Positions 51,940 through 60,630 of a stretch of DNA of 64,000 nt are shown here, one piece after another (position 1 is the first letter of the stretch; each line of letters begins with the position of its first letter). The notes beneath the pieces were generated by a model. The model had not been told where the DNA came from, did no database searches, and worked only from the letters and a program-made list of their open reading frames with translations. This stretch comes from Verrucomicrobiaceae bacterium UBA2429 (GTDB lineage Bacteria; Verrucomicrobiota; Verrucomicrobiia; Verrucomicrobiales; Verrucomicrobiaceae): NCBI GenBank assembly GCA_002343505.1, contig DDQZ01000062.1:16132-80131 (forward strand), read 5' to 3'. A program made the translations under genes and the position numbers.

Positions 51940-54900
51940 ATGGAAATCACGGAGAAATGGCTCGGAGAGATCGGCGGCTGGGCGGCGATGAAAGCCGCGC
52001 GCGGGCTGGCGGACGCGGGGCTGGCCGCGCTGAAAAGCGCCGACGGCGAGTTCATCCGCGGCCTGGCAGGCGGGGGCAAAACAAAATTCGCCTGCGGACT
52101 CCGCATCCGCTCCCGCACGGATGTGGACAACCTCTGCACCTGCCCGTCCGCCCGGCGCGGCATGATCTGCGAGCATTCGCTGGCTGTGGCCTTGCTCGGC
52201 ATCCGGCAGGCTCAGGAAGCGGCGAAGCCCGAAAGCAAAGCCCGTATCTCAAACTCGCGCGCGGAGCCTGCCCTCAAAGAGGCGGCTTTGTCGGTGCCGG
52301 GCCGCTATAGCGTGTTCCTGCCGGATCATTTGCTGGCCGGTGGTTTGAGGGACGGACTGGCCGCTTATGTGAAATATGAGCCGGATGGGGAAGGGGAGAC
52401 CAGCAGGTTAGCGGCCTGGTTGGATGCCCAAGGCGTGAAAGGCCGGAGCGCGCCCCTTTCATTGCGCGGAGAGATCCTCGATCAATTTCTGCACGCGCTG
52501 GCCGGGCATCCGCGTGTGCTGTGCGGCAAGCCTTCCGGCGGAGGCATCCCCATCTATTTGGCTGACGCGCCGGTGCGCCTGCCCCTGCGAGCCACTGCCG
52601 AGGGTGAGAATGTGCTGTTCAAGATTCCGGCAGAGACAGGCAGACCGCTCCTGGGCGCGTGTCCGGAACGCTGGTGGGTCTGTCAGCAGACCTCCACCTT
52701 GTTTGCTCTTCCAGCTTCGGAGGGGGAAGTCGCCAATCTCATCCGCGAAACCGCCATGGGAACTGCCCGGCGGCCTTTGCTCTGGCTGGTGGCGCGGCGA
52801 GTGGAATTGGACTCGGTGTTTCAATTGGAACTGACAGGCGGCGTGCTGGAAAATTTTCATGTCGCACCTGTGCCTTGCCAGCATGAACTGGCTTTGGAGG
52901 GTTCCCTGCAAGTGCTGGAAGCAAGACTCAGCGCGGAGTTTCAGGGGATGAGGTGGCGGTTGGAGAGCAATTCTTCAAATTGCAAATATGACAATTTGTT
53001 TCCAATTCAGGATAAATCATCTCCTTGTGTTTTTTATGTGGATGACGAGATAAATAAGCAGCGGCTTTTTACCCGCCTGCGAGCTCTGGGATTCAGTCCC
53101 ATGTCCGGCATGGATGGGGAATTCTGGCGGCTTACTGGTGGAGAAAAAATCCTGGCCTTTCACGCCTCCGAGTTGCCGCGTCTGCACCAGGAAGTGAAGG
53201 TGCTGGAGGGAGAGCGCTGGCGGACGGTGACACGCGGTTTGGCGCGGATTTCCCCTGTGATCAAACCGCTCGAAGCGCCGTCCGATACGCCTCCAGGCGG
53301 CAGCGGCAGGGATTGGCTGGCGATGGAGTTCGCCTACACGGCGCCAGACGGGTTCAACTTGTCCAGATCCGAAGTACTACGTCTGGTACGCTCCGGTCAG
53401 CGTTCGGTGCTGGGGGCTGCCGGGAAGCGTTATGTGCTGGATTTGAGGGGCGTGGAAGAGCTGGAGGAAACTCTGAAGGATGTGCCTGTGCAGATCACTC
53501 AGGACGGAGCCCTAATCCATGCCTTCCATGCGCCATATTTGACTGGAGACATTTTGGCTGAGAGGATTGGACTGATACCCGAGAATACAATCACTGAGCA
53601 GATCGGTGATCTGGCTGCCAAACTCCGCCCCTATCAAATGCTCGGTGTTCGCTGGATGTTCTCTCTGGTTTTGAAGGGGGCGGGCGGAGTCCTGGGCGAT
53701 GAGATGGGCTTGGGCAAAACGGTGCAGAGCATCGCAGCAATCCGCGCCCTCAAACACTCGTCGGGAGACGCTGACCTGCCTGTTCTGATTGTTTGTCCGA
53801 AGTCACTGACAGGCAACTGGCGGGATGAATTTAAGCGCTTCGCTCCGGAGCTGAAAGTGGCGGTGTGCCAGGGTGAGAAGCGTGAAGATGTGCTGAATTC
53901 AACTTCCGCTTATGATGTGATAATCACTACTTATCAACTCATTGTCAGAGATTTGAAATACCATTTCACTCGGAAATGGTGGTTCGTCCTGCTGGATGAG
54001 GCCAGCCACATTCGCAACCCGGATACCGAGGCCGCAAAAGCCCTGGGCAAGCTCGAATCTGGCGCTCGGTTAGCCCTCACAGGCACTCCTGTGGAAAACA
54101 GTGTCCGGGATTTATGGTCCATCTACCACTTTGCTTTGCCCGGTTATTTGGGGAGCAGGGAAAATTTCAAAGAGCGCTTCGAGGTTCCGCTGGTGGGAGG
54201 TCTCGACACGCCAGCGGCGCAGGCAGCGAGCGAGCGCCTCAAAAAACTGGTCCGGCCCTACTTTATCCGTCGCACAAAGAGAGAGGTCCTCCGGGATCTG
54301 CCGGAGAAGATTGAGCAAATTCTCTGGTGTGACCCCACCCCGGCGCAAGCGGAGGTTTACCGCCGACTGCTTGAGGAAGGGCGGGATGAGATCAAGGCGG
54401 CGCGGAAACGCTCCGGTCAGTCCGGGGCTAAGATGACCATGTTCACTGTGCTGTTGAGACTGCGTCAGGTGTGTTGTGATCTGCGTCTGACAGGGCTGGG
54501 AGGCGAGACTTTGGCGGGTCTATCAAACGAGGAAATCTCCGGCAAGTGGGGAGTTCTTGGCGAGCGACTCGATGAAATCATCGAGGGCGGTGGAAAGGTT
54601 CTTATATTCAGTCAGTTCGTGCAATATTTACGCCTGGTTCGTGCTGAATTGGAAGGTCAAAATCTGGCCCTCTGCTACCTGGACGGAAGCAGTCAGGATC
54701 GGGAGGCGCAGGTCAAAACCTTCCAAACCGATCCGCGGAAACGCATTTTTCTCATCAGTCTCAAAGCAGGGGGCTATGGTCTCAACCTCACGGCGGCGGA
54801 TCACGTCATCTTGCTTGATCCCTGGTGGAATCCGGCGGTCGAGGCGCAGGCAATTGACCGCGCCCACCGAATCGGGCAGGAGCGCGTCGTCACTGCCACC

Positions 54901-55044
54901 CGCCTTGCCATGCGTGGAACGGTGGAGGAGAGGATTCTAGCGCTTCAGGCCAGGAAACGGGGGTTGGTCGAGGCGGCTTTGGATGACGAGTCACCGCTGA
55001 TGAGCGGTCTGCATACCGCCGATCTGGAGGGACTGCTGGAGTAG
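51940..55044 (+). CDS. SNF2-family DNA/RNA helicase with SWIM zinc finger
   Basis: A 1034-residue superfamily 2 ATPase. The N-terminal SWIM zinc finger has Cys66-x-Cys68, Cys77-x-His79 (CTCPSARRGMICEH). A middle region (about 100-560) of the SNF2-associated type follows. The SNF2 motor starts near 570: Walker A GDEMGLGKT (about 587), DEAS box at 686, GTPVENSVRDLW, and the C-terminal lobe with ISLKAGGYGLNLTAADHV, DPWWNPAVEAQAIDRAHRIGQ. It should translocate on double-stranded DNA; the role (repair, transcription or defence) is unknown. Nucleotides 52965-53062 are markedly AT-rich compared with neighbours. ATG 51940 is used; GTG 51907 is an alternative. Confidence 0.92.
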   Translation: MEITEKWLGEIGGWAAMKAARGLADAGLAALKSADGEFIRGLAGGGKTKFACGLRIRSRTDVDNLCTCPSARRGMICEHSLAVALLGIRQAQEAAKPESKARISNSRAEPALKEAALSVPGRYSVFLPDHLLAGGLRDGLAAYVKYEPDGEGETSRLAAWLDAQGVKGRSAPLSLRGEILDQFLHALAGHPRVLCGKPSGGGIPIYLADAPVRLPLRATAEGENVLFKIPAETGRPLLGACPERWWVCQQTSTLFALPASEGEVANLIRETAMGTARRPLLWLVARRVELDSVFQLELTGGVLENFHVAPVPCQHELALEGSLQVLEARLSAEFQGMRWRLESNSSNCKYDNLFPIQDKSSPCVFYVDDEINKQRLFTRLRALGFSPMSGMDGEFWRLTGGEKILAFHASELPRLHQEVKVLEGERWRTVTRGLARISPVIKPLEAPSDTPPGGSGRDWLAMEFAYTAPDGFNLSRSEVLRLVRSGQRSVLGAAGKRYVLDLRGVEELEETLKDVPVQITQDGALIHAFHAPYLTGDILAERIGLIPENTITEQIGDLAAKLRPYQMLGVRWMFSLVLKGAGGVLGDEMGLGKTVQSIAAIRALKHSSGDADLPVLIVCPKSLTGNWRDEFKRFAPELKVAVCQGEKREDVLNSTSAYDVIITTYQLIVRDLKYHFTRKWWFVLLDEASHIRNPDTEAAKALGKLESGARLALTGTPVENSVRDLWSIYHFALPGYLGSRENFKERFEVPLVGGLDTPAAQAASERLKKLVRPYFIRRTKREVLRDLPEKIEQILWCDPTPAQAEVYRRLLEEGRDEIKAARKRSGQSGAKMTMFTVLLRLRQVCCDLRLTGLGGETLAGLSNEEISGKWGVLGERLDEIIEGGGKVLIFSQFVQYLRLVRAELEGQNLALCYLDGSSQDREAQVKTFQTDPRKRIFLISLKAGGYGLNLTAADHVILLDPWWNPAVEAQAIDRAHRIGQERVVTATRLAMRGTVEERILALQARKRGLVEAALDDESPLMSGLHTADLEGLLE

Positions 55045-55055
55045 CGCCGGTTGGA

Positions 55056-56801
55056 TCAAGGGGCTGCGGATAGCGCCGCAGCCTGGGCGCATGGGGGGCG
55101 GCCCTCCCAGTAAAAGTAGTCCAAATACCCTTCTTGCAGGGCCAGTTGGCGCTGGCAATGGCCGGGGTCTTCGAGATTGAGGCGGATGAGCCGGACGAGG
55201 CTGGGCGTGTCCACGGCCACTTGCATGACTCCCATGGCGTTCATGCGCGGATACAAGCCCTCCTCATCCCACGGTTGGACATAAATGACCGGAATGCGCA
55301 GGGCAAAGGCCTCCAGGCCGGCGTAGGACTGGATGTTCAACAGCACGTCCATGCCGGGCAACCAGTCGGAAAGGCGCTCCTCCGGGGCCAGGATGGCCAC
55401 ATTGGGTGGCGGTTTCAGACTGCGAATGTTGCGCTCGCGCTGCCAGAGGTGCAGATGGTGCTGGCCGCTGAGATGGAAAACCGGGTCCGGACGTTCGCGG
55501 ACGGGATGCAGTTTGATGAAAAAATCATGTCCTGGCAGTGAGCGCGCGGCCTCAATGACACGCTGGTAGGCCCACGCGCTGAGCAGAGGCGAGCTGGATG
55601 CGACCATGCCGGAGTAATAGGTGTCCGCCAGCAGCAGGCGGGGGCGGGCCGCGCGCGTGTGAGCCTGCGCGGCGGAGCGGGCGGGCGGTCTGCGGTGGGA
55701 GCTGACCTGGATGACTTGATGCGCGGGCAGCTTTGCTTCCTGGGTGGCAACTTCGAACTGACGCGCGTCATCACAGAGGACGAGGTCGGGCCGGAAAACG
55801 AGACGCGGGTAGATGCTGCAATCCACGGTGTATACCACGGAGGGGATGCCCAGCTCGCGGGCGGCCAGGCCCCACAAAAACTCCCTCCGTCCGCGCATGG
55901 AGCCGATGAGCACGCGCGCGGGCTTTTCTTCGGCGATGATCCGGCGTGCCTGCTGGAGGTGGCAGGCATGCAAAGGATAACGCTCGCGGCTGAACCAGCG
56001 TCCGAGATCGCCGAGAATATGGCGCGGGCTGAGGGCGTCCTCGTCGGGGTGGCTTTTTTTCCAGTCCGCCCACCATTGCTCCCACCATGCCAGGTAGAGT
56101 TGGCGCAGTGCCTCGACCTCGCTGGCGGCGGGTTCGGTGAAGCGCGGACCGGCCACCCAGCGCCCTTCGCGGTCGTCCCGGGCGACGATTGATTCCAGGC
56201 GCGGGTCGGCGCACCAGAGCTGGCCGGGCCGCGTGCGCGCGGGCAGCCGGGGCGGGGGAGGCGGAGCGGCCTGCGCCTTGAGCCGGGCGCGCTGCCATCG
56301 GCGTTTGAGCATCCAGAGCAGGGGCGGCTTTTGCCGGTCATGCGGCAGCACACGCAGGGGCGCTCCGAGCGCGCCGGCGAGCTGCTTGAAGGCTTGCAGA
56401 CTGACGCCCGCTCCGGGCGCGACGATGATTTCGGCAAATGGGCCGTGCTCCAGGGCGCGGCTGGCATATTCCAGGCAGACGATGTGCGGAATCACAATTC
56501 GCCAGGCTTCAATGCTCAGGCAGGAGGCGCGGAACGGGCGGCTTGTTTCCAGGCCGGACTGCGGCGCGCGCTCATCAAGAAATTCGTCGAGCAAGTCCTC
56601 GGCGCGGTTTTGCAGCCGCATCGCCTCGGCTTCCGGCAGCAAGGGCGGCACGGTGACGATGGCGGCGCATTGTTCCCGCTGCGGAGACGGCAAAAAGGCG
56701 TCCACTTCCAGGACGACGGCGCGGCTCCAGTCGGTCACTGCTTTCAAGGCGCCTTCCCGGGCGAAGGCGCCGAACACGAGGAGGATCCGTGGCTGCGGCA
56801 T
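55056..56801 (-). CDS. Putative glycosyltransferase-like protein
   Basis: A 581-residue protein with two Rossmann-like halves suggestive of a GT-B fold. The N-terminal half has IAEEKPARVLIG then GIPSVVYTVD; the C-terminal half carries KPPPNVAILAPEERLSDWLPGMDVLLNIQSYAGLEAFALRIPV, very like the nucleotide-sugar donor region of capsule and polysialic-acid transferases (a Ser/Gly-x-Glu-Ala step near residue 500). A specific family is not certain. The start codon overlaps the stop of the upstream sulfotransferase gene by one base (TGATG), so the two are translationally coupled. Together they suggest synthesis of a sulfated surface glycan. There is no signal peptide. Confidence 0.65.
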   Translation of the reverse strand: MPQPRILLVFGAFAREGALKAVTDWSRAVVLEVDAFLPSPQREQCAAIVTVPPLLPEAEAMRLQNRAEDLLDEFLDERAPQSGLETSRPFRASCLSIEAWRIVIPHIVCLEYASRALEHGPFAEIIVAPGAGVSLQAFKQLAGALGAPLRVLPHDRQKPPLLWMLKRRWQRARLKAQAAPPPPPRLPARTRPGQLWCADPRLESIVARDDREGRWVAGPRFTEPAASEVEALRQLYLAWWEQWWADWKKSHPDEDALSPRHILGDLGRWFSRERYPLHACHLQQARRIIAEEKPARVLIGSMRGRREFLWGLAARELGIPSVVYTVDCSIYPRLVFRPDLVLCDDARQFEVATQEAKLPAHQVIQVSSHRRPPARSAAQAHTRAARPRLLLADTYYSGMVASSSPLLSAWAYQRVIEAARSLPGHDFFIKLHPVRERPDPVFHLSGQHHLHLWQRERNIRSLKPPPNVAILAPEERLSDWLPGMDVLLNIQSYAGLEAFALRIPVIYVQPWDEEGLYPRMNAMGVMQVAVDTPSLVRLIRLNLEDPGHCQRQLALQEGYLDYFYWEGRPPCAQAAALSAAP

Positions 56802-57832
56802 CAGCGGGAAGTGGAGTGTCCGCGCATCCGGCGCAGGGCTTTGTCCAGACTGGCGGCCAGGCGGACGAGCCGCGAGCCGCGCTGGGTTTGGTGGAGATCG
56901 AGCAGCATCTTGACCAGGATGACGGTCAGCGGCACAACGTCACTGGGAGGGTCGGTGTCCGGAGCTGCTTCAGGCGGCGGAAAAAGCGCGCCGCCGGTGC
57001 CGCCGCCGAAGTAATCACGGAGGACGGCGGCATTTCCCGCGGCGAAGGTCTCCAGCAGGCGCTGGCGCGCGGGCAGGTCGAGATAGGAGTAGTTTTGGAA
57101 AACAGGCTTGGGGCTGATTTTTTGCAGCAGGGAGCGGAGCGCTTTGCGGTCGTCCGCGTCGAGATGTGCGTTGCACAGCAGGGCGATCTCCTGGGCTTCG
57201 CGCGAGTAGCCCTGGTTCGGGGTGGCGGAGGCTTTTTTCTTTTCCAATGAGGCGGGGCTGACGCCGAGGATGGAGCAAAAGTCCTCCAGCAGGCTCTCCG
57301 GCTTCGGATAAAAATCGTGGTGATAACGCCGGACGATGAGGCGCTCCCTGCCAAACTCGGCGGCATAGGTCTCCAGGAGACGGTGCCAGTCCAGTCCACC
57401 GGGGGGCAGTGATCGCAGAAAAGCGTCAAAACTCAGCGAGCCGCCCTGGTGAATGAGCTGGGTGTAAATGGACTCAATGAAGTCATCCTGCCGGCGCAGG
57501 AAGATGACGATGCTCACATCGAAATCCAGGGTGGCCGCGCGCAGCCGTGAGGCGATGAGCGGCGCTCCGGCGTAGCCCTGGTAGGGATCGCCGCAGAAGC
57601 CCTCGCAGGTGAGGAGGTAACGTGCGGGACGCTCCAGCATCTGCCGGCGGAAACCGGACGCAAGCGCCTCGGCGTCAGAGTCAGTCCAGTTGGCGCGGGA
57701 AATGTCACCATGATGATCGAGGCGCACCAATCCCTCCTTCAAAGCAGCGGCGCCGCCGACGGGCAGGGCGCGCTGAATGGCGGTGGAGCCGGTCTTGTGG
57801 GTGCCGATGTGGATGAAGAGGGGAGGTTTCAA
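56801..57832 (-). CDS. Sulfotransferase-like protein
   Basis: A protein of about 343 residues. The PAPS 5'-phosphosulfate loop is FIHIGTHKTGSTAIQRAL near the N-terminus, and the 3'-phosphate site resembles VIFLRRQDDFIESIYTQLI. These are the hallmarks of bacterial sulfotransferases acting on carbohydrate or protein. A middle part YEPKPESLLEDFCSILG-like (actual FYPKPESLLEDF) is also common in the family. No ATG precedes the loop in frame; TTG at 57832 (reading KPPLFIHIG) gives the usual short N-terminus, and TTG 57901 would add 23 residues. The start is therefore uncertain. It is coupled to the downstream glycosyltransferase gene. Confidence 0.8.
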   Translation of the reverse strand: MKPPLFIHIGTHKTGSTAIQRALPVGGAAALKEGLVRLDHHGDISRANWTDSDAEALASGFRRQMLERPARYLLTCEGFCGDPYQGYAGAPLIASRLRAATLDFDVSIVIFLRRQDDFIESIYTQLIHQGGSLSFDAFLRSLPPGGLDWHRLLETYAAEFGRERLIVRRYHHDFYPKPESLLEDFCSILGVSPASLEKKKASATPNQGYSREAQEIALLCNAHLDADDRKALRSLLQKISPKPVFQNYSYLDLPARQRLLETFAAGNAAVLRDYFGGGTGGALFPPPEAAPDTDPPSDVVPLTVILVKMLLDLHQTQRGSRLVRLAASLDKALRRMRGHSTSR

Positions 57833-58086
57833 ATCGAGAGCGTGAATGGCCGGAGGTAAGCGGCGGGGAAGGATGATGTCACCGCGTCCAGCCCGGCTCA
57901 ACCGGCAAATGGCGGCGGTGTTTGAAGGTGGGGCAATCTTCCCGATGGTCCGTGGCTGCGGGGTGAATGAGCGGGCGCGTCGGCCCGCATCATCCTCGCC
58001 CGGCTTCTGGGAGGTTGGAAAAAACCGCCCTTGGGCAGGCGCGCCGGTGGTCGCGAGAACGCGGACGCCGCCCGCGTAGGTGTGCC

Positions 58087-59493
58087 ATGCGCACTCTACC
58101 GTTAGCCTGCATCCCCGCCCTTTTCACCGTCATGCTCCAGGCCGCCGCTCCGGTGCCGCTTTATATAGACGGCTATGCCGGAAAAATCAGCGTGGCGCAG
58201 GGGGAGAAGGTGCCTGTGCATGTCAGCACGACGGCGGAGAAGTATGACATCGAGGTGGCGCGCCTGGGCAGGGAGCGCGTGGTGGTGTGGAAGCAGGCGG
58301 GCGTGCCGGGCGCGGAGCATCCGGTGCCGGAGGATGCCTCGGCGCAGGGCTGCCGCTGGCCTGTGTCCGCGGAGGTGCCGGTGGGCGCGGACTGGCGGAG
58401 CGGATATTATGAGATCAGCCTGCGCGCTGCGGACCGGGGCGGGAAGTGGACGGCGCGCGGCGCGCGCACCGCGTCGGGCGGCGCGTTCTTCATCGTGCGC
58501 CAGGCCGCGCCGGGCAGCGCGTCGAAGATCCTGCTGCAACTGGCCACGAACACCTACAACGCCTACAACAACTGGGGCGGCTTCAGCGTGTACGCTTACA
58601 ACAGCCGCGGCAACAACCAGGGCAGCCGCGTCTCCTTCGAGCGTCCGCCGGCCTCGCAGTTCAGCCGCTGGGAGCTGCCTTTCGTGCAGTGGGCGGAGTC
58701 TGCGGGACACACCCTGGAGTTCGCTGCCAACGCGGATTTGGAGTTCCATCCCGGGATGCTGCAAAGTTACAAGCTCGTGCTCAGCGTCGGTCACGACGAA
58801 TACTGGTCCACACCGATGCGCGACCATTTGGAGGACTTCATCGGCAAAGGCGGCAACGTCTGCTTTTTCAGCGGCAACACCTGCTGCTGGCAGGTGCGCG
58901 CTGAGGATGACGGGCGCGCTTTCACCTGTTGGAAGCAAAACTACTTTCAAGATCCGGTCTTCAAAACCAGGGACCACCGCACCCTGAGCACACTCTGGAG
59001 TCATCATCTGCTCAAGCGGCCGGAGACTCAGCTCACCGGCGTCGGCTTTCTATGGGGCGGCTACCACCGCAGCCACGGCCAGTTCATGGATGGCAAGGCC
59101 GCCTTCACCGTCCACAGGCCCGAGCATTGGATCTTCGAAGGCACCGGCCTCAAGCGCGGGGACGAGTTTGGCGGCAAGGACAGCATCGTCGGTTACGAGT
59201 GCGATGGCTGCGAGCTGGAGTGGCGGGACGGCCTGCCTTTCCCCACGCACCGCGACGGCAGCCCGGCCACCTTCGAAGTGCTCGGCACCTGCGAGGCTCG
59301 CTGGCATCCCGATGACGCTGAGTGGTATGAGAAATGGGAGCAGGGCCGCACCGGCGCGGCCTGCATGGGCGTGCATGAGCGCGGCGGCATCGTCTTCACC
59401 GCCGGCACCACCGACTGGGCGCACGGACTCTCCGGCGGAGACGCGACGGTCACGCGCATCACGCGCAACCTGCTGGACCGGCTCTCGAAGTGA
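58087..59493 (+). CDS. Secreted N,N-dimethylformamidase-like large-subunit-domain protein
   Basis: A 468-residue exported protein (signal MRTLPLACIPALFTVMLQA). An N-terminal beta-sandwich (about 22-150; IDGYAGKISVAQGEKVPVHV) precedes a domain resembling the C-terminal part of N,N-dimethylformamidase (DMFA2_C): NTYNAYNNWGGFSVYAYN, KLVLSVGHDEYWS, GGNVCFFSGNTCCWQ and TAGTTDWAHGL. DMFase hydrolyses small formamides, but most secreted homologues have no known substrate, so the function is open. The ATG at 58087 opens a good signal peptide. It stands alone; the 254 bp upstream shows nothing I can name. Confidence 0.75.
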   Translation: MRTLPLACIPALFTVMLQAAAPVPLYIDGYAGKISVAQGEKVPVHVSTTAEKYDIEVARLGRERVVVWKQAGVPGAEHPVPEDASAQGCRWPVSAEVPVGADWRSGYYEISLRAADRGGKWTARGARTASGGAFFIVRQAAPGSASKILLQLATNTYNAYNNWGGFSVYAYNSRGNNQGSRVSFERPPASQFSRWELPFVQWAESAGHTLEFAANADLEFHPGMLQSYKLVLSVGHDEYWSTPMRDHLEDFIGKGGNVCFFSGNTCCWQVRAEDDGRAFTCWKQNYFQDPVFKTRDHRTLSTLWSHHLLKRPETQLTGVGFLWGGYHRSHGQFMDGKAAFTVHRPEHWIFEGTGLKRGDEFGGKDSIVGYECDGCELEWRDGLPFPTHRDGSPATFEVLGTCEARWHPDDAEWYEKWEQGRTGAACMGVHERGGIVFTAGTTDWAHGLSGGDATVTRITRNLLDRLSK

Positions 59494-59536
59494 AATGACC
59501 TCCCTCGCCCGCGGGACGGGCGGCATTTTTCCAGGG

Positions 59537-59564
59537 TTGCCCCCCGGCGAAGCGGTGCTAAGGG
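59537..59564 (+). promoter_or_regulatory. Putative promoter for the S11-like gene
   Basis: TTGCCC (59537-59542) and TAAGGG (59559-59564) are separated by 16 bp, 10 bp before the ATG at 59575. By eye only. Confidence 0.3.
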
Positions 59565-59574
59565 ACGGCCTGCC

Positions 59575-60549
59575 ATGCAGCCCCCCCTCTGGATGAAGTC
59601 CCCCGCCTTGCGCCCTCTGCTCCGTCTTTGCGCCGTGCTGGCGCTCCTCGCCGCGCCCGCCCTCGCCCAGGCGCAGTCCGCCGTGCTTTCCGCGGACACT
59701 TTCAACCGCAAAGTCCATGTCGCCTCCGGTGGCAACACCCGCCGCGCCGTCGGCGGCCTGGCCAAGATCGCCACCGCCATGGTCACGCTCGACTGGGCCG
59801 AGGCCTCCCGCCAGGGCGTCAATGTCCTCGCCACCGTGCCGGACTACGCCCCGCGCGTGGCCGGGCACAACACCCTCGGCCTCCAGCCCGGTGACAAGGC
59901 CACCTTGCGCGACCTCATCTGCGCCACCCTCATGACCAGTGACGACATCGCCGCCATCACGCTCGGCGAGTTCGTCGGGCGCGACCATCTGCAGCGTCTC
60001 GGCAGGGGCGGCGTGCCGCTCGACGAGTTCGCCCGCCAGATGAACCAGCTCGCCGCGCGCGAGGGGGCGACGAACACCCGCTTCACCAACCCCCACGGCT
60101 ATGAAAACACCCGCGCCGCCTCCTATTCCACCGCGGCGGACATCGCCCGCCTCGCGCTCTATGCCGTCTCCCGCCCGGCGCTGAAGTTCTACACCAGCCA
60201 GCGCAGCCGCGGCATCAGCGTCTATCGTTCCGGCGGCCAGGTCAGCATTCCGATCACCAACACCAACCCGCTGCTCGGCGTGTCCGGCATTGACGGCCTC
60301 AAATACACCAGCACACCCCGCTCCGGCGGCTGCATCGTCGTCACCGCCGAGCGCCCCTCCTCCGTCATCCGGCAGGCCGACGGCAGCAGCCTCATCTACC
60401 GCCACCGCATGGTCGTCGTCGTCCTCGGCTCGCGCGATCCCGGAGCCGAGGCGCACGCCATCCTCCAGCAAAGCTGGGGCGCCTATGACCGCTGGCTGGC
60501 CGCGGGCAGGCCCATCACCGACACGCGCCAGCTTCTCAATCATTACTGA
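59575..60549 (+). CDS. D-alanyl-D-alanine carboxypeptidase (S11) homologue with degenerate active site
   Basis: A 324-residue exported protein (signal about 8-34, LLRLCAVLALLAAPALAQA). The overall S11/penicillin-binding-protein fold is recognisable (LQPGDKATLRDLI, TNPHGYENTRAASYSTAADIARLA, GVSGIDGLK), yet all three catalytic motifs are altered. The SxxK motif reads GLAK: Gly61 where the nucleophilic Ser belongs, though Lys64 is kept. SxN reads SDD at 122-124. KTG reads KYT at 243-245. It therefore should not hydrolyse or acylate with beta-lactams, and may be a structural or peptidoglycan-binding protein. Start ATG 59575, with ATG 59593 as a possible alternative. It is followed by pfkA after 81 bp. 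Confidence 0.85.
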   Translation: MQPPLWMKSPALRPLLRLCAVLALLAAPALAQAQSAVLSADTFNRKVHVASGGNTRRAVGGLAKIATAMVTLDWAEASRQGVNVLATVPDYAPRVAGHNTLGLQPGDKATLRDLICATLMTSDDIAAITLGEFVGRDHLQRLGRGGVPLDEFARQMNQLAAREGATNTRFTNPHGYENTRAASYSTAADIARLALYAVSRPALKFYTSQRSRGISVYRSGGQVSIPITNTNPLLGVSGIDGLKYTSTPRSGGCIVVTAERPSSVIRQADGSSLIYRHRMVVVVLGSRDPGAEAHAILQQSWGAYDRWLAAGRPITDTRQLLNHY

Positions 60550-60630
60550 CCCGCTTGGCATCCTTTGTGCGGCCTTCACCACGGGAGGAGCGCCCACACC
60601 TTTTCCAATAAACACCACCCACACAGACAC

